From positions 71,085,349 to 71,149,348 of the forward strand of contig CM055096.1 in assembly GCA_029204225.1 (NCBI GenBank): a DNA stretch of 64,000 nt. The letters run 5' to 3'. This document shows, one piece after another, positions 25,999 through 37,051 of this stretch (its first letter is position 1; each line of letters starts with the position of its first letter). Both the position numbers and the translations under genes were made by a program. Source of the stretch: Diphasiastrum complanatum (Eukaryota; Streptophyta; Lycopodiopsida; Lycopodiales; Lycopodiaceae). The notes beneath the pieces were generated by a model that saw only the letters and a list, made by a program, of their open reading frames with translations, ran no database searches and was not told the origin of the DNA.

Positions 25999-27934
25999 GT
26001 GATCAATGGTGTGTTTAGTACCTAGTCGCGATATGGGAAAAAGAAAACCATTCGATCAAATGTGGGGTATTTTGGAAATTTTGAGGTTTAATCTAGATCC
26101 CAATGTGGTATCTCATTATTTACAAAATCAGTGGCCCTAAAATCTATTTCTCGCTTTCTTAATTAATCTTTTACTTCTTAGTAATTTCTCAAATATAAGA
26201 CATCAGACTAATTTATATGAATTCTTTCCAGCATGAAGTTATTCTTCTGAAAGATTGTTATGTCATATAAACTACTACTTGAGTAAATAGACTTGGAATT
26301 CAGATAAATTCTAAGGTTAAAGTGTTTCAATTTCTTAAATCTAGAATATCTCTTTGTGCATAAATAGGTTTCAATGGAATGATTGTACTGTCACTCGGGT
26401 TGAAAATATTTAAAAAGAAAAGTCTTGTTTGTAATAGAGTGAATTCTTTAGTGGAACCACTCACTACTGACTTTTCTTGGATTTAGATATTTTCATATAT
26501 CATCTTTCTAGTTAACTTTTATTGAAATTTATAATTTCTTTTAAAGGAGGGGTGAACTGGTGGGATAAAATTCTATTTGGGAATATGTAGGTTGCATAGT
26601 TATTGAAAGAGACCCAATTGTGGTATACAAATGAGATTTGGTCTGAAAGTAATTTCGGATAGATTCAGAGTAAGATACCTAATTGGAACTTTTCGAATAA
26701 GAGAAATTCTCTAGGGATTGTGTGGACAATCTGGATCTAGAACATGTTTGAAATTTGAATCATTATCTATAAGTAGTGTAGTAAAAGGTCAAAGGTTACT
26801 AATTCCATTTTGATTGGAATAGATGTAAGTTTGATTAGAATTTAAAGTTGAGAGTTCTATATTGGGTCAACATAATCTTAGTTTAAGTACTAGGATCAGA
26901 GAGGGGTTGATTGAGTGGAAGAAATTATGTAACTAGAGGTAAGTGGGATTGGAAAACTGTTGAGAGTGAATGTTATTCGTCTCAGAGATTTTTCGGATAT
27001 GTTATTTACTCATGAAAAATAGAAAATCTTTTGTAGCTGAGTTACAAGATCTCATTGAGATATGTGAGTAAAATATGTGGGTTCTGGAGAAATCTACCAG
27101 ATAAGTATGTTTTTGTGTACTAGGTCATAGTGAGATTATTCACATATGTGCAATTTTAATCTTGTATGAATCTACTATGTATTCCTAGTTACTAGGGTTA
27201 TTTGGTGCACTTAGCCTAGTCAGTGAACATAAACATGTGATCAAGTATTGTTTTGATAGATACTTGCAGAGTTAACAAATCTTTAGGTTGAAGATTTATG
27301 GATTAACTTATAAATGATTTGGATGAGAATCTAAATGTGGTGTCATGCTAGTATAATTGAGATCTGCACCTAGATGTTTAAGATTTCTAAATCATTGGCA
27401 ATTAACTTGAGTAGTTGATTACTCCAGAGTGAAGTTAATTGGTAAAACGATCAGTGTGATGTGGATTCACCAGAAACTGATGGTTTGGATCTATATTGCT
27501 TGTAAGATGCATGATTAGTGAATCATTTGGGTTCATCAGTTAAAATTATGTGCATTGGATATACAGTATTCTTGGGATAAAGTATTCCTTAGTTAAGGAA
27601 TAGACTCAGCTCATTAGTGGTTGTATCCCAGAGTGCTTAATTGGATAACAAGTCATAATGAATCCAAGATTAATATCTGAATTGATTTTCAGCAGGACTT
27701 TGGGCATCTAGATTTGATTCTAGATTGTAATCTAAAGTTTTTTGTAGTTGAAGTTGATTGTCATTTTTGTATGCATTCAGTCTTACTCAAGAACAAAGAT
27801 TAACAATTGGAAATAGGTCTATCTCTCAGTACTTATTTGATTTGGAAGTTAGACTAAGAATAACAAATTCCTTGGTTAATATTGAAAGTTAAAGGAAGTG
27901 CTCCTATAATTCTTTCCTATCTTGAGAAGCTTCA
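25999..27934. other. AT-rich non-coding DNA
   Basis: Nearly 2 kb without a coding frame, LTR end or visible internal repeat. Could be the unshared remainder of the R1 element. Confidence 0.4.
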
Positions 27935-28315
27935 TTAAGGACCTAGAATAGTCCTAATATGGTAGACCGGCCCTCCTAATTTCAAGATTATTGGTCATGC
28001 CATGATTTAATTCCATGTCAAGGCCTGTTTGTGACTAATAACCTTGAGAGGACCCAGACACTCTAATTGAGACATATGGAGTATTGCATGTCTATGTGAC
28101 GGATATAGGCAGGAGGACTGCATGAAGAGATGTGATCTATTTATAGTTGACCTGCATGGGGATTGCATGGTTTCATGCTTAGGACTCTACTCTCTATATA
28201 ATAAGGTGGGGATTCTCCCGTCGACATATTGGGTTTAGGTTACCAGTTGCTCTCTTCTCCTCTTGCTTCACATGGCATGGCTTGGGGGCTAGATCCAGGT
28301 TTAATCTAGGATTGG
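27935..28315 (+). repeat. LTR of family C, copy 2 (truncated both ends)
   Basis: Matches copy 1 from 'ttaaggacc' to 'ctaggattgg'. The first 20 bp and the last 75 bp are missing. Immediately after the cut comes a gag CCHC zinc knuckle in open frame, so a deletion joined the LTR to the end of a gag gene. Confidence 0.85.
28195..28202 (+). promoter_or_regulatory. TATA box in family C LTR copy 2
   Basis: TATATAAT in CTCTATATAATAAGG, same position as in copy 1. Confidence 0.55.
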
Positions 28316-29435
28316 TAAATCCAACAAGAAGTGCTTCCTTTGTGGTAAGAAGGGGCATTTTGCTTCTAATTGTTTCAAGAAGAGAAATGATGATAAGGTA
28401 GCAAGAGGGACTTGTTGTGGTAAGCTTTTCAAATTTGATGCTAATCCTTGTGCAAGTGTGGCCAAGAGGAGCTTGGATCATCTCAAGGAGGAGGCAAGTG
28501 ATCTACCTCAATCTATGTTCCAAGATGGTGAAGCTCATAAAGATAGTGCTTTGGCAAAAGCACATGGAGAGTTATTGCCAAGGAGGTCTACGTCTCATCA
28601 ATTCTCTTATCTTGTTCATTTGGATGATTTCATTTCATCATGTAGAAGCAAAGATAATGCTATGTCATGTGACTTCTTGCTTGAAGACTTCAATTGGAGG
28701 TACCTCTTATCGAAAGTGCTTGATATGAAGATTGCAATAGTTGATACTTTGGGGATCTTTAGATCCATTTTCTTTGCAATATTCCTTTGCACATAAGTAG
28801 TAAGAAGTATCCAATTTCAATCAAGAGGATGATGGTAGGATTCTCAAATCTACCAAAATTCCAAGTGTATGATGGAGATTTGCCAAGGCTTGAGGAGGAG
28901 TCTTCTCAACACATGGTTTCAAGGGGATCTTCAAGGGGCAAGGTTGAGTCTTTGTGGCTCAAATTTCATGGTAAAGAGAGCCAAGTTTCGGGTGGTATTC
29001 ACTCCAACATATTCTCTTATGCTTCTCTTTCATTACTTGATGTACCATCTTGCTTTTATGAGGTTTCTACATCTCATAGTTGGAGTGAGGTTTCGGATTG
29101 TCTTGTATCATGCCTCTAGTATGGACATATTACTTGTCATTCATGGGTTAGATATGTTTTCAAATTACTTAGAAATAAAGTGGTTGAGTCATCAAGTGTA
29201 TGCTCTTGGATCTAGTAAGAGCAAGAATGAGTTTGATACTCATAGTTTGAAAAATCATGTTTTTACATGGTTTGAGGCAATTTGTAAACTTCTCTCAGCC
29301 TTGAGCAAGTGTTTAGCCTCAAGAAGATCAAGATTGCATTTAATTTCAAGATTAGAGATGGATAAAGTTCATAGTATGTGGACTAGTCAAGCTAGTTTGT
29401 TTAATCTTGATGATCAACACTTTTGCTCATCTTAT
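28316..29435 (+). pseudogene. Gag C-terminal region with CCHC zinc knuckle (copia B-like)
   Basis: Open from 28316 to the TAA at 28794 (about 160 codons). It begins with CFLCGKKGHFASNC, a full C-x2-C-x4-H-x4-C knuckle that binds RNA in gag nucleocapsids, and continues through CCGKLFKFDANPCASVAKRS and DDFISSCRSKDNAMSC. The knuckle resembles the one in copia B. Beyond 28794 protein-like sequence goes on in other frames (PKFQVYDGDLPRLEEE, HSWSEVSDCLVSC) but no protease, integrase or RT motif was recognised. It is interrupted at 29436 by a solo LTR and resumes at 29931. Confidence 0.6.
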
Positions 29436-29925
29436 TGTAAAGACCACTAGGGACAATCCCCTAAGATGAGGATAGGAAAACACAAGAGAGACTGTGGAGC
29501 AAAACCACCCAACCAATCCTAGATCCCTCCTGGAGAATCCTCCTGGATCTAGCCCCCAAGCCATGCCAATGTGACAACAAGAGAAGAAGAGCTCATCAGG
29601 TAACCTAGACCAAGTCGTCGATGGAATAATCACTACCTCAATATATAGAGAGTAGGATCCTGTGCATGAGCACATGCAATTCCCATGCAGGTCAACTATA
29701 AATAGGTTACAGCTCTACATGCATACCTCCTGCCTATATTAGTCACATGTACATGCACTACTCCATATGTCTCAATTAGAGTGTCTAGGTCCTCTCAAGG
29801 TTATTAGTCACCAACAGGCCTCGACTTGGAATAGAATCTAGGCGTGACCAATAATCTCGAACACTGGAGGTCCAATCTACCATATTAGGACTATTCTAGG
29901 TCCTTAACCGAATATGGCCATAACA
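29436..29925 (-). mobile_element. Solo LTR of family C, copy 3
   Basis: 490 bp on the minus strand, TGTTATGG to CTTTACA, with the perfect 5-bp duplication CTTAT on both sides (29431-29435 and 29926-29930). No internal sequence remains, which is the product of recombination between two LTRs of one element. It defines the true LTR ends for this family. Confidence 0.92.
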
Positions 29926-29930
29926 CTTAT

Positions 29931-30256
29931 GATCTTGATCTCTATGATCTTGTGATCTTTATGAGGCATGGAAGCCTCTAATTTTCATCATGGTGCAGCC
30001 ATCTTCATGCAAATGGTACTTTCAAATCAAAGATCATCATCAAGCATTGAGGAAGCACATTGGTATAGTGGCAAATTGGTGGAATGCTCTTCAAAGGTGC
30101 TGGCATTTCTACCAAAGAAATCTTATCATGGATTTGGTGAGGTGCTGCTATGATGGATTCTTTTGCTGGTTTTTTACTTCATATGCATACCAAAGGATCC
30201 ACTCAAATTTTTTTTCACAAACTCCTTGATCTTACCAAGCTAGTTTTTGAGGAGTG
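29931..30256 (+). pseudogene. 3' internal part of copia B-like element
   Basis: Follows the solo LTR. It contains a segment (30061-30172) that recurs in reverse complement on both sides of copia D (35815-35913 and 41712-41760), where it sits next to a gag start. The best frame reads HHQALRKHIGIVANWWNALQ, and the function is unknown. It ends in the purine-rich 'tttttgaggag', a polypurine tract just before an LTR start. Confidence 0.5.
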
Positions 30257-30374
30257 TGAAAGATTGTCAAAAATCTATTTTGGTTATTTTATGATTTTAT
30301 GTTTGTGAGTACATTTCACATGTGTGAAGCATGTTCCCACATGTGTAAAATAGTTAGAATTGGTTTATAATGTT
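30257..30374 (+). repeat. Start of 3' LTR, copia B-like
   Basis: TGTGAAAGATTGTCAAAAAT after the purine tract parallels the copia B LTR start (TGTGAAGAATTGCCAAAAAT). Carries two CACATGTGTG-type palindromes. Cut at 30375 by a family A LTR. Confidence 0.7.
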
Positions 30375-31399
30375 TGTTGGAAAGAGTGTGTAAAAGATAG
30401 GTAGAAAAGAATCGAATAAAAAGAACTCGAACGACAAGAAAGAAAACTATCGTGCGCAGCGGAATAAACTATCTCTCTTTCTTTATGCATAACTATGCCT
30501 ATCAATTTCGAAAAAAACGATAGTGATAGAAATTACGTTTGATCTTATACTAACTAACTTTGAAATCATTAGTATTACAGTGATTACGTAGTCAAACATT
30601 TAGAATTGAATTATCAGACAAATAATCTGTCGTGAAAAATTACAGAAACGCATACATTCTGAGATTAACCTGAACGCAATAAGAAGATAGTATTGATTCA
30701 GTATGAAACGAAATAGATGTAAATGAGTACAACAAGTTTGTAGATCAAAGCCGCATACTCTAAGCTATCTCTGAACAACTAAATAAAAGTCTGAATTAAG
30801 CGCAATGCTAATAAGTAGTGAGCGCAATAGCAATCTCTAATCAACTCTAAAGAAGTGAGCTCAAGAGTGTCCAAGCTCGCAGGCTTGAGAGAGAGAGCTA
30901 GCTATTCAATACTTGTTGATCTCTTGATCGCATCAATGCTGTAAGATGAACACACACAAATGTAGAAATATGAGCAACTATTTATACTAAGCAAATGTGA
31001 TAATATCCAATAGTAGGACAGCTAATTAGGTCGTCAAATGCGTCATCCAATTGGTTGTGATGTGTTGGCATCCATCCAGATAATCTTCCCAGAAATTTAC
31101 TTGCTAAACGGTTAGAGCAAGTCTCTAGCCTTTAAGACGAATAATAAATTGTCTTGCGAAAAATGCGAAAGTCTTCGCTAAAGGCATTTCCTTATTATTT
31201 GAAGCATTTGGTATTTTGTGAGAAAGCTGAAGTGAGAGAAAATCTCGAAAAGCAAAAATCTCGAAAATGCCAACATTGTAAAATATTTTCGAGTAGTTAT
31301 GTAGACTGTGTAAAAACAAGAAGAAATTTGCAGGTCTGGATAAAAGTTGGACGAAGATTAAAATGTCGATTAGTCGATTAGTAGGAGATTAATCCAACA
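30375..31399 (-). repeat. 3' LTR of a deleted family A copia
   Basis: 1025 bp on the minus strand, TGTTGGATTAATC at 31399 to TTTCCAACA at 30375. Closely matches 51131-52311 and 59944-60787, including 'cgtgcgcagcggaata' and 'ggaagatagtattgattcag'-type blocks. No 5' LTR partner was found near 32465. Confidence 0.9.
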
Positions 31400-32465
31400 A
31401 AAAGAATAACAGTGGGAGTTGAGTTTGTAGAGATTGTCACTTCTTCTCCCAAAGGCTAAAACTTTCCAAAAATTGTCAAGGATGGTGTAGCCGGTTGTAT
31501 CAACTTCGACCCTCCGACCCGAGTTAGTGATTCGGATAACTGAGAGCAGATTCTTGGTCAGATTTGGAATGTGGAGAACGTTGGACAACAACTTGACTTC
31601 ACCTTTTTGAAATTCGATTTCACCTTGAATCGAATGTGATGAGTTGTCTCCAAGTTGCACAACTCGAGAATGGGTAAAAGATTTATAATCTTTGAACTAG
31701 TCTTGATGGTGAGGCATGTGTTGAGTTGCTTCAGAATTGAGATACTAGGAATTGATATCCCATTGTTCTCCGACCTTGGTCATAAAGGCTGCTTCATCTT
31801 TCTCTTGTTGTTGTATCGAAAAATTGGTTGAGGCAAAATTCGCTTGTTGCTGGAACTGCTTCTTCTTCTCGTTGTTGGATTTCAAAGTTCTGCAGTCCTT
31901 GATCTCATGTCCAGTTCTCTTGTAGTATTTGCAGAATAGTTTCTGCTTTGGTTGGAAAGATGAAGTGTTCAAATTCAACAATGAGCGAAAATTTGACCCA
32001 GAGCCAAAATTTGAGCCTGAGTCAAAATTTGATCATGACTGCATATTGCTCTTCTTTTTGGATTTGAGCTTCTGATTTTTAGAATATAGAGCTTGAGGAT
32101 CCGACCCTGTGCTGAGGAGGTTGCAGATCTTCTGGCCTCCTCTTGTTGAAGTAATGAAATCACTCTTGAAAGAGTGATCTTCTCCTGGATTGAAATTGCT
32201 AGGACCCAATTCTCATAGGCCTCAGGAAGACTCAATAATAGAGTCATAATAGCATCAATATCTTCAGCTGATCTAGTTGCAGTCATCTACTCCATAAGAT
32301 TTTGGAAAGTGTTGATATGGCTCAAAACACTTGCTGCTTAAGACATTCTCAATGGAGAATTTATTTCTCAAATGGAGTTTAGAGGAGATGTCCCTAATAT
32401 CGTAGAGTGTTGCTAGGATGTCCCATGCATCCTTAGCAATCTGAACAGCTCTTATGTATTGTTTC
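31400..32465 (-). pseudogene. Ty1/copia gag and protease start (family A)
   Basis: Minus strand, in order: AKDAWDILATLYDIRDISSKLHLRNKFS (gag core, near 32430-32340), AEDIDAIMTLLLSLPEAYENW (gag), LSRVISLLQQEEARR, then LFCKYYKRTGHEIKDCRTLK with the CCHC knuckle (its second Cys replaced by Tyr), and QLGDNSSHSIQGEIEFQKGE with NVLHIPNLTKNLLSV (protease-downstream region). The DSGA active site itself is lost. Several stops and frameshifts are present. The pol frame stops abruptly at the 3' LTR, so integrase, RT, RNase H and the polypurine tract are deleted. The gag start is cut at 32465. Confidence 0.88.
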
Positions 32466-32671
32466 TTCTTAATTTAATTCTTTTCTTTTCACAAACGGTC
32501 TTCCGTCATTAAAGATCGATATGTCAAATTATAGTTTCAAACACTGAGCCATGCACGTCCTCCATAAATGGAAGTGACATATGTCATGTCACCATGCCAC
32601 GTCATCATCCCTTCCACACCGCTACTGCATAACATAGTTATTTTCCATTTTCTTCCTTACACTTTCTTCCT

Positions 32672-33919
32672 GTGATTACATGCTTTCCTGCGTTCATTCT
32701 CTTTGCGATCAAAGCACTCTCATACGAACTTGTGCGATTTACGGAGTTGTCATCAAACATTCGACCAATAGCTTCCGGATCAAGTTCTAGTTCTACTATC
32801 ATTTGTAAAGCATGCGCAGGAATCCGTCTGGCATCCATCCAGTCTTATTTGGATCAATGCAGGTTGGGTGATCTGAAAATGGATCCTTCTATAATCTTAT
32901 CTAAAGTAAGTACTGAATTTGTGCACTCAATCTCTGAGGTGGACTTCAAAGTTCATGTGCGAGGAAATTTTTTCACCATTACTGAAAACCTGTTCTGCAC
33001 AACCCTCGGGTTACCTTTGGATGGAAAGATGGTTTCAACGAACAAAGACTCAGTGGATGAAGCAGCACATTTTTTGAGCAATTGTTTCGTACCCACGGAG
33101 GGGTACAAAATTTCAATGATCAAGAATACAACATTTAAGTTGTTCTGTAAATACGCGAATCAAGCAATATTTTTTACAGATGCGGATGCGATAATTTCAT
33201 TCCAAAATTATGGGAATATATTGGACGCGTTAGCGGGTAATCCAGTTTGCTTCGGCATTATTACCTACAAGGCTTTTTTGCGATGGATTAAGCATCAAAA
33301 GATTTCTGACGTTGGAGCACATGTTTCTCGATTGTGTGCCCATTTTGACATTTTGACCGAGCAAGAGAAAACAATGCTAATGGGAAGGATGTTGGCTCCC
33401 AAGCCAATTGATCTTTCTAGCATCCTACCTGTCCCTATTCCGGTTACACCAGATGCTGCACCAACAGTCGAAGTGGCAGCTACCACTACTATGTAGATTG
33501 ATGCTGCACCAACCCAACCAGATACAGTTCCAGTTGTGCCAATGGATACAGATGGAGCTGCTGCTGCTGATTCTTCAAAGCTAGCATCTGCTTCCACATC
33601 TCAGAAGCAGAAGAGTGCATCCACCTCTGATGATGATGCAACCCAGTCTGACACATCAGAGAAAGCACGAGCAGCTGCTGAAGGCGACCCTGGGGCACCT
33701 ATTGAAGATGAAGATGAACCAGACAACCAGCCCCAGTGGTTTCCAACCATAACAGAGAAAGCCAAAAATCTAGTGGCTGAAGTGTATGAATTGAACAAGT
33801 ACCATCAAAAGATTACCATGGAATTTGTTAACTCGGAAAGGAGATGCCAAGAGGATCTAAAGGCGTCCTATGAGAAGATCGATTTTCTCGAATTAGACAG
33901 CACGAAGCTGATCGAATGA
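32672..33919 (+). pseudogene. Long ORF resembling plant transposon protein (Transposase_32-like)
   Basis: One frame runs 415 codons with a single TAG (33494-33496). The first 230 residues look globular: SIILSKVSTEFVHSISEVDF, RGNFFTITENLFCTTLGLPL, a middle segment, and ILTEQEKTMLMGRMLAPKPI. They resemble, from memory, the 'putative plant transposon protein' domain that plant LTR-element ORFs often carry (a folded 'RGK.F..t.e.in..LGLP' segment and a later 'G..iDL..ii' segment). Then come an Ala/Pro/Thr linker, an acidic 'DEDEPDNQPQW' segment and a heptad-like helix (ITEKAKNLVAEVYELNKYHQ) that looks coiled-coil. The frame continues past TGA at 33917. LTR E lies downstream on the same strand. Another identity cannot be excluded. 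Confidence 0.5.
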
Positions 33920-34095
33920 AATCGTTCTCTCAAAACACAGCTTCAGTCTCTAATAAAGAAGCTAATTCTTTGAAGAAGATGAGAGGGCAAGCAATCACAG
34001 GTGAGAAGTAGGCATGGTATGTCGGTTACAGGTGAAAAATTCTTGTGATCAGGTTCAACTCTTGGAGTTCAAACCAACCAACATCAAGTGGCATT

Positions 34096-34590
34096 TGTGG
34101 AGCAGTGTATCAGATTTATGATACACTTCAACTGCCAGTTTGGATAAGTCAAGTCAATTTGCCATATCAATATTGCATCAAGGATGCAGATTCCAGCGAT
34201 GACGGGGTGCAGATCATTTGGTTTGGGCCATGGAAGATCTCACAGGTTCACTTGGAGGGACATTGACATGCACAGTCATGTGAGGGACTTGATGGTGGCT
34301 TTGGAGTTCACATCTCAGTGTATTCTCAAGGAGTGGTTTGGAACCATTCACATGAGCAGCTTGGAGCTAGCTTGGGGGAATACATGTGGGCACTACAGGG
34401 TAGATGCTCAGATCTTTGTGATCAGGGATGGCATTGGGATACTTGGTAGGGATAACACTATAGGATGACATGGGATGATCATCAGGGGGTAGCTATTTCA
34501 TATTGGACTTGAGTATTTGGCATGGACAAGACTTACAGGTGGGATTCATGATAGAATCAGGAAGCTGCAAACGCAAATGGGCAAAGCGTG
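34096..34590 (+). repeat. Dispersed repeat R3, copy a
   Basis: Nearly 500 bp matching 63478-64000, with about 90 percent identity by eye and a 15-bp indel near the start. One frame is shared and mostly open in both copies (FTWRDIDM.SHVRDLMVALE, FTSQCIL, GHYRVDAQIFVIRDGI). This copy lies between the 32672 ORF and LTR E, so R3 is probably part of the interior of the E element family. Confidence 0.8.
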
Positions 34591-35330
34591 AAGCTTTGTG
34601 AGCCAGCTCGAGGTTGGAGAGCTGATGGAGATGGTTGAGGACTTGATTTGGTGACCAGTGGTGTAGCAACAGATCTACAAGTGGCACAGGTGTTGGTACG
34701 ACAGGATACCACAGTTTGTGCAGGCCATGGTCATGTATTTGATGCTTTATCATTTGTGCTAGTTTGCATGAGTGTGTGTGGGCTTGCATGTTACTTTGTC
34801 ACAGGAGTCTAGATCTGAGTCGGAGTCATATGTGGTTGTGCATTTTCTATAGTGAAACAAAGTAGTCATTTTATGTTCATTGACTTGTCATTGTCTACTA
34901 GCTGTCTATCTAGTGAGGGTACAATCTTATGGTGGCAGTAAGATTTCCTCAGGTTGAGTCTCAATCACTCATTTATGTCAGCTTTACAGGTCTGTGCTTG
35001 TAAGTGTCTGATAGGATGTCAGCCTAGCTAGATGGAGGATGTAAGTCTCATGGTGGCAGTGGAATTTTCTCAGTTTGAGCCATGTCGCTCATGCGGTACA
35101 CTTGGGTTCAAGTTGGATTGGGGACAAGTCAGTTGGTCAAGAGTATGGTAGACTCTCTGTATGAGCATTGTGTTTGCATGATACTTTGTGTGCCAAACCT
35201 GGTGGTTTGATGGTGTGCTTGAGTGTGAGTCAAGTACAGGGTAGCAAGGATATGCATAACATCTTTTGGTCACTCAGACGCTACTGCAATATATTTCTTT
35301 AATCCTACTACATTTGAGCTTAAGAGAGAG
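34591..35330 (+). other. Non-coding interior upstream of LTR E
   Basis: G+T-rich DNA without a convincing coding frame. Contains two copies of a degenerate unit: 'tcttatggtggcagtaagat' near 34925 and 'tctcatggtggcagtggaat' near 35046, each followed by 'ttcctcag.ttgag'. Ends in the purine run 'taagagagag' (35321-35330), a likely polypurine tract. Confidence 0.45.
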
Positions 35331-35814
35331 TGTTAAGAATCAGATTTGATCTGATATATTTTTATTGTAAGCTCGAAATGCAGTATTGTAATTAACTGTA
35401 CATATCTTCAGTTAATTAGGATTTACAATTTTTGGTTGTTATCGGGACGTGACCCACTATTGTCATATCAGTCGGGCACTGATCCTGTAGCCGGCTACTT
35501 GGGTTAGCCGAGTAGCCACACATAGGAAGAATTAGCTTGTACATAGCTATTTATAGTACTTGCTATACTTGGGGGCATGTCCCAAGTTTGCCGGTCGAAT
35601 TTGGCCATATTGGGCCCGACCTTAGTTTGACAGGTGTTAGGCCAATTATAGGACACCTGCCTTTTCATGCAATTTGTGAATACTCTATATGTACAGTGTT
35701 TCTTTGTAATCTATTAGCTTTTGTTGTGCCATCTTTGAGAGCTTGTGACGAGTGTCTATGGTGATTGATTTATGTGATCTGCATACTGCACTAGATCCTA
35801 ATAGGATTTTAACA
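35331..35814 (+). repeat. 3' LTR of element E
   Basis: 484 bp, TGTTAAGAATC to GATTTTAACA, with a 6-bp terminal inverted repeat (TGTTAA/TTAACA), directly after a purine tract. Contains 'tatttatagt' as a possible TATA element near 35549. No 5' partner is in the window, so element E lacks its 5' end. Confidence 0.75.
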
Positions 35815-35913
35815 TGAATATGAAGTAAAAAACCAGCAAAAGGATCCATCATAGCAGCACCCTCGCCATATCCATGATAAGATCTCTTTGGTAGAAATCT
35901 CTTGCCAACACCT
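35815..35913 (-). pseudogene. Left piece of a copia B-like fragment split by copia D
   Basis: Reverse complement of 30100-30172. It continues at 41712 after copia D and one copy of CACCT are set aside. On the minus strand the segment follows a gag start located at 41807. No function can be assigned. Confidence 0.6.
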
Positions 35914-36341
35914 TGTTAGAAATAAATGACTATGCTAAAGTTAATCCATAGGTTACTTTGACTCAAAAGGTCGAGATTTGTGTAACCATGGGTATTTAGT
36001 TATTTAGGCCATCTTAAGTTTGTCTTAAGTTCAGTTGGACCCAATTTTGGTTATGTACTGACTCGTGGGTCCTTAGGGGTCTAATTTTGTTTAGGGAGCC
36101 TATCTTGACTTTTGAGGGTGCCCTACATTTAGTAAGTGGTTAAGCTTAGGGTTTGTTGGCAATTGGCTACATCTAGGTAGAATACTTAGATGCTCATTGT
36201 GTATTCCATTTTTACAGTTTGTTGGTGTTGTTGTTTTCTGTCTCTCTCTCTTAGAGGAGGGCGCCCAACTTCTTCTCTCTTGTTTTCTGTGGAGATTGAT
36301 TGATAGCTAGATCTTGGTGACTTGACTCTTGCTTTCCTACA
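35914..36341 (+). repeat. 5' LTR of copia D
   Basis: 428 bp, TGTTAGAAATAAATG to CTTTCCTACA. Contains the palindrome GGGCGCCC at 36259-36266, near the end. The stretch 'ctctctctctctt' just upstream is shared with the 3' LTR. Confidence 0.96.
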
Positions 36342-36359
36342 TGGTATCAGAGCTATCGG
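36342..36359 (+). other. Primer-binding site of copia D
   Basis: TGGTATCAGAGCTATCGG directly after the LTR; matches the initiator Met-tRNA 3' end over the first 12 bases. Confidence 0.92.
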
Positions 36360-37051
36360 ATTTGCAGCAAGCTTGTATGTTGGCACCCTACCAGAAGAGG
36401 ACCTTCTCTACTTTTTGTTCTGAAATTTCAGCATAATGGTGATCTTTCCACGTGGAGTTTGGATCAGTTTATTTTTTTTGTCTCTTTTCAGGTTGAAGGA
36501 GGGTGCCCATCACAAATCTTGGAGGAGCAATTTGTGGCACCCAAAAATCAGCATCTCAAATCTGATTTTTTAGCAGCCAGTTTTCAGCAAGTTTTGTTTG
36601 GAGGAGAGCGCCCAAAAATCTACAACTGATATTGGAGCCTTCTTAACTTGCTGTTTTTGTTTTCAGGTTTGCAGTTGTGAAAGAGAGTGCCCAATATTCA
36701 GCATACCCTATTTTGGTTAGGGCAAATTTGTGGCTAGAAAATTGCAGATTTTCAGCAAGCAGTAGGGTGCTTTCAACAGCCCTATTGGAGTGTGTGTTGA
36801 TCACACTATTTGGCTTCCTAATTGGGTTTTGGTGTAGGCTTCATTCGAAGCTAACCTAATTTTCAAGAGGCTGTTTTTTTGTGCAGAAAGACAGCCATTT
36901 TTCCATTATCCTTTGGGCACTTTGGTTGCAGATTGGAAGACATCTGGTGCTCCTACTTTCAGCTCTTTGTTTGCTACAAATTTTTGAGTAGATTTGGTTG
37001 TGGAAAGGCTCTCTTTTCTATCCACTACAAGCTGAAATTCTATTGGAGGTA
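36360..37051 (+). other. Untranslated leader of copia D
   Basis: 690 bp between the primer-binding site and gag. It carries three spaced variants of the LTR's GGGCGCCC word: GGGTGCCC (36501-36508), GAGCGCCC (36606-36613) and GAGTGCCC (36685-36692), each inside a 'ggaggag/aaggag' setting. Such words could pair between two RNA molecules, but this is inference. Confidence 0.55.
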
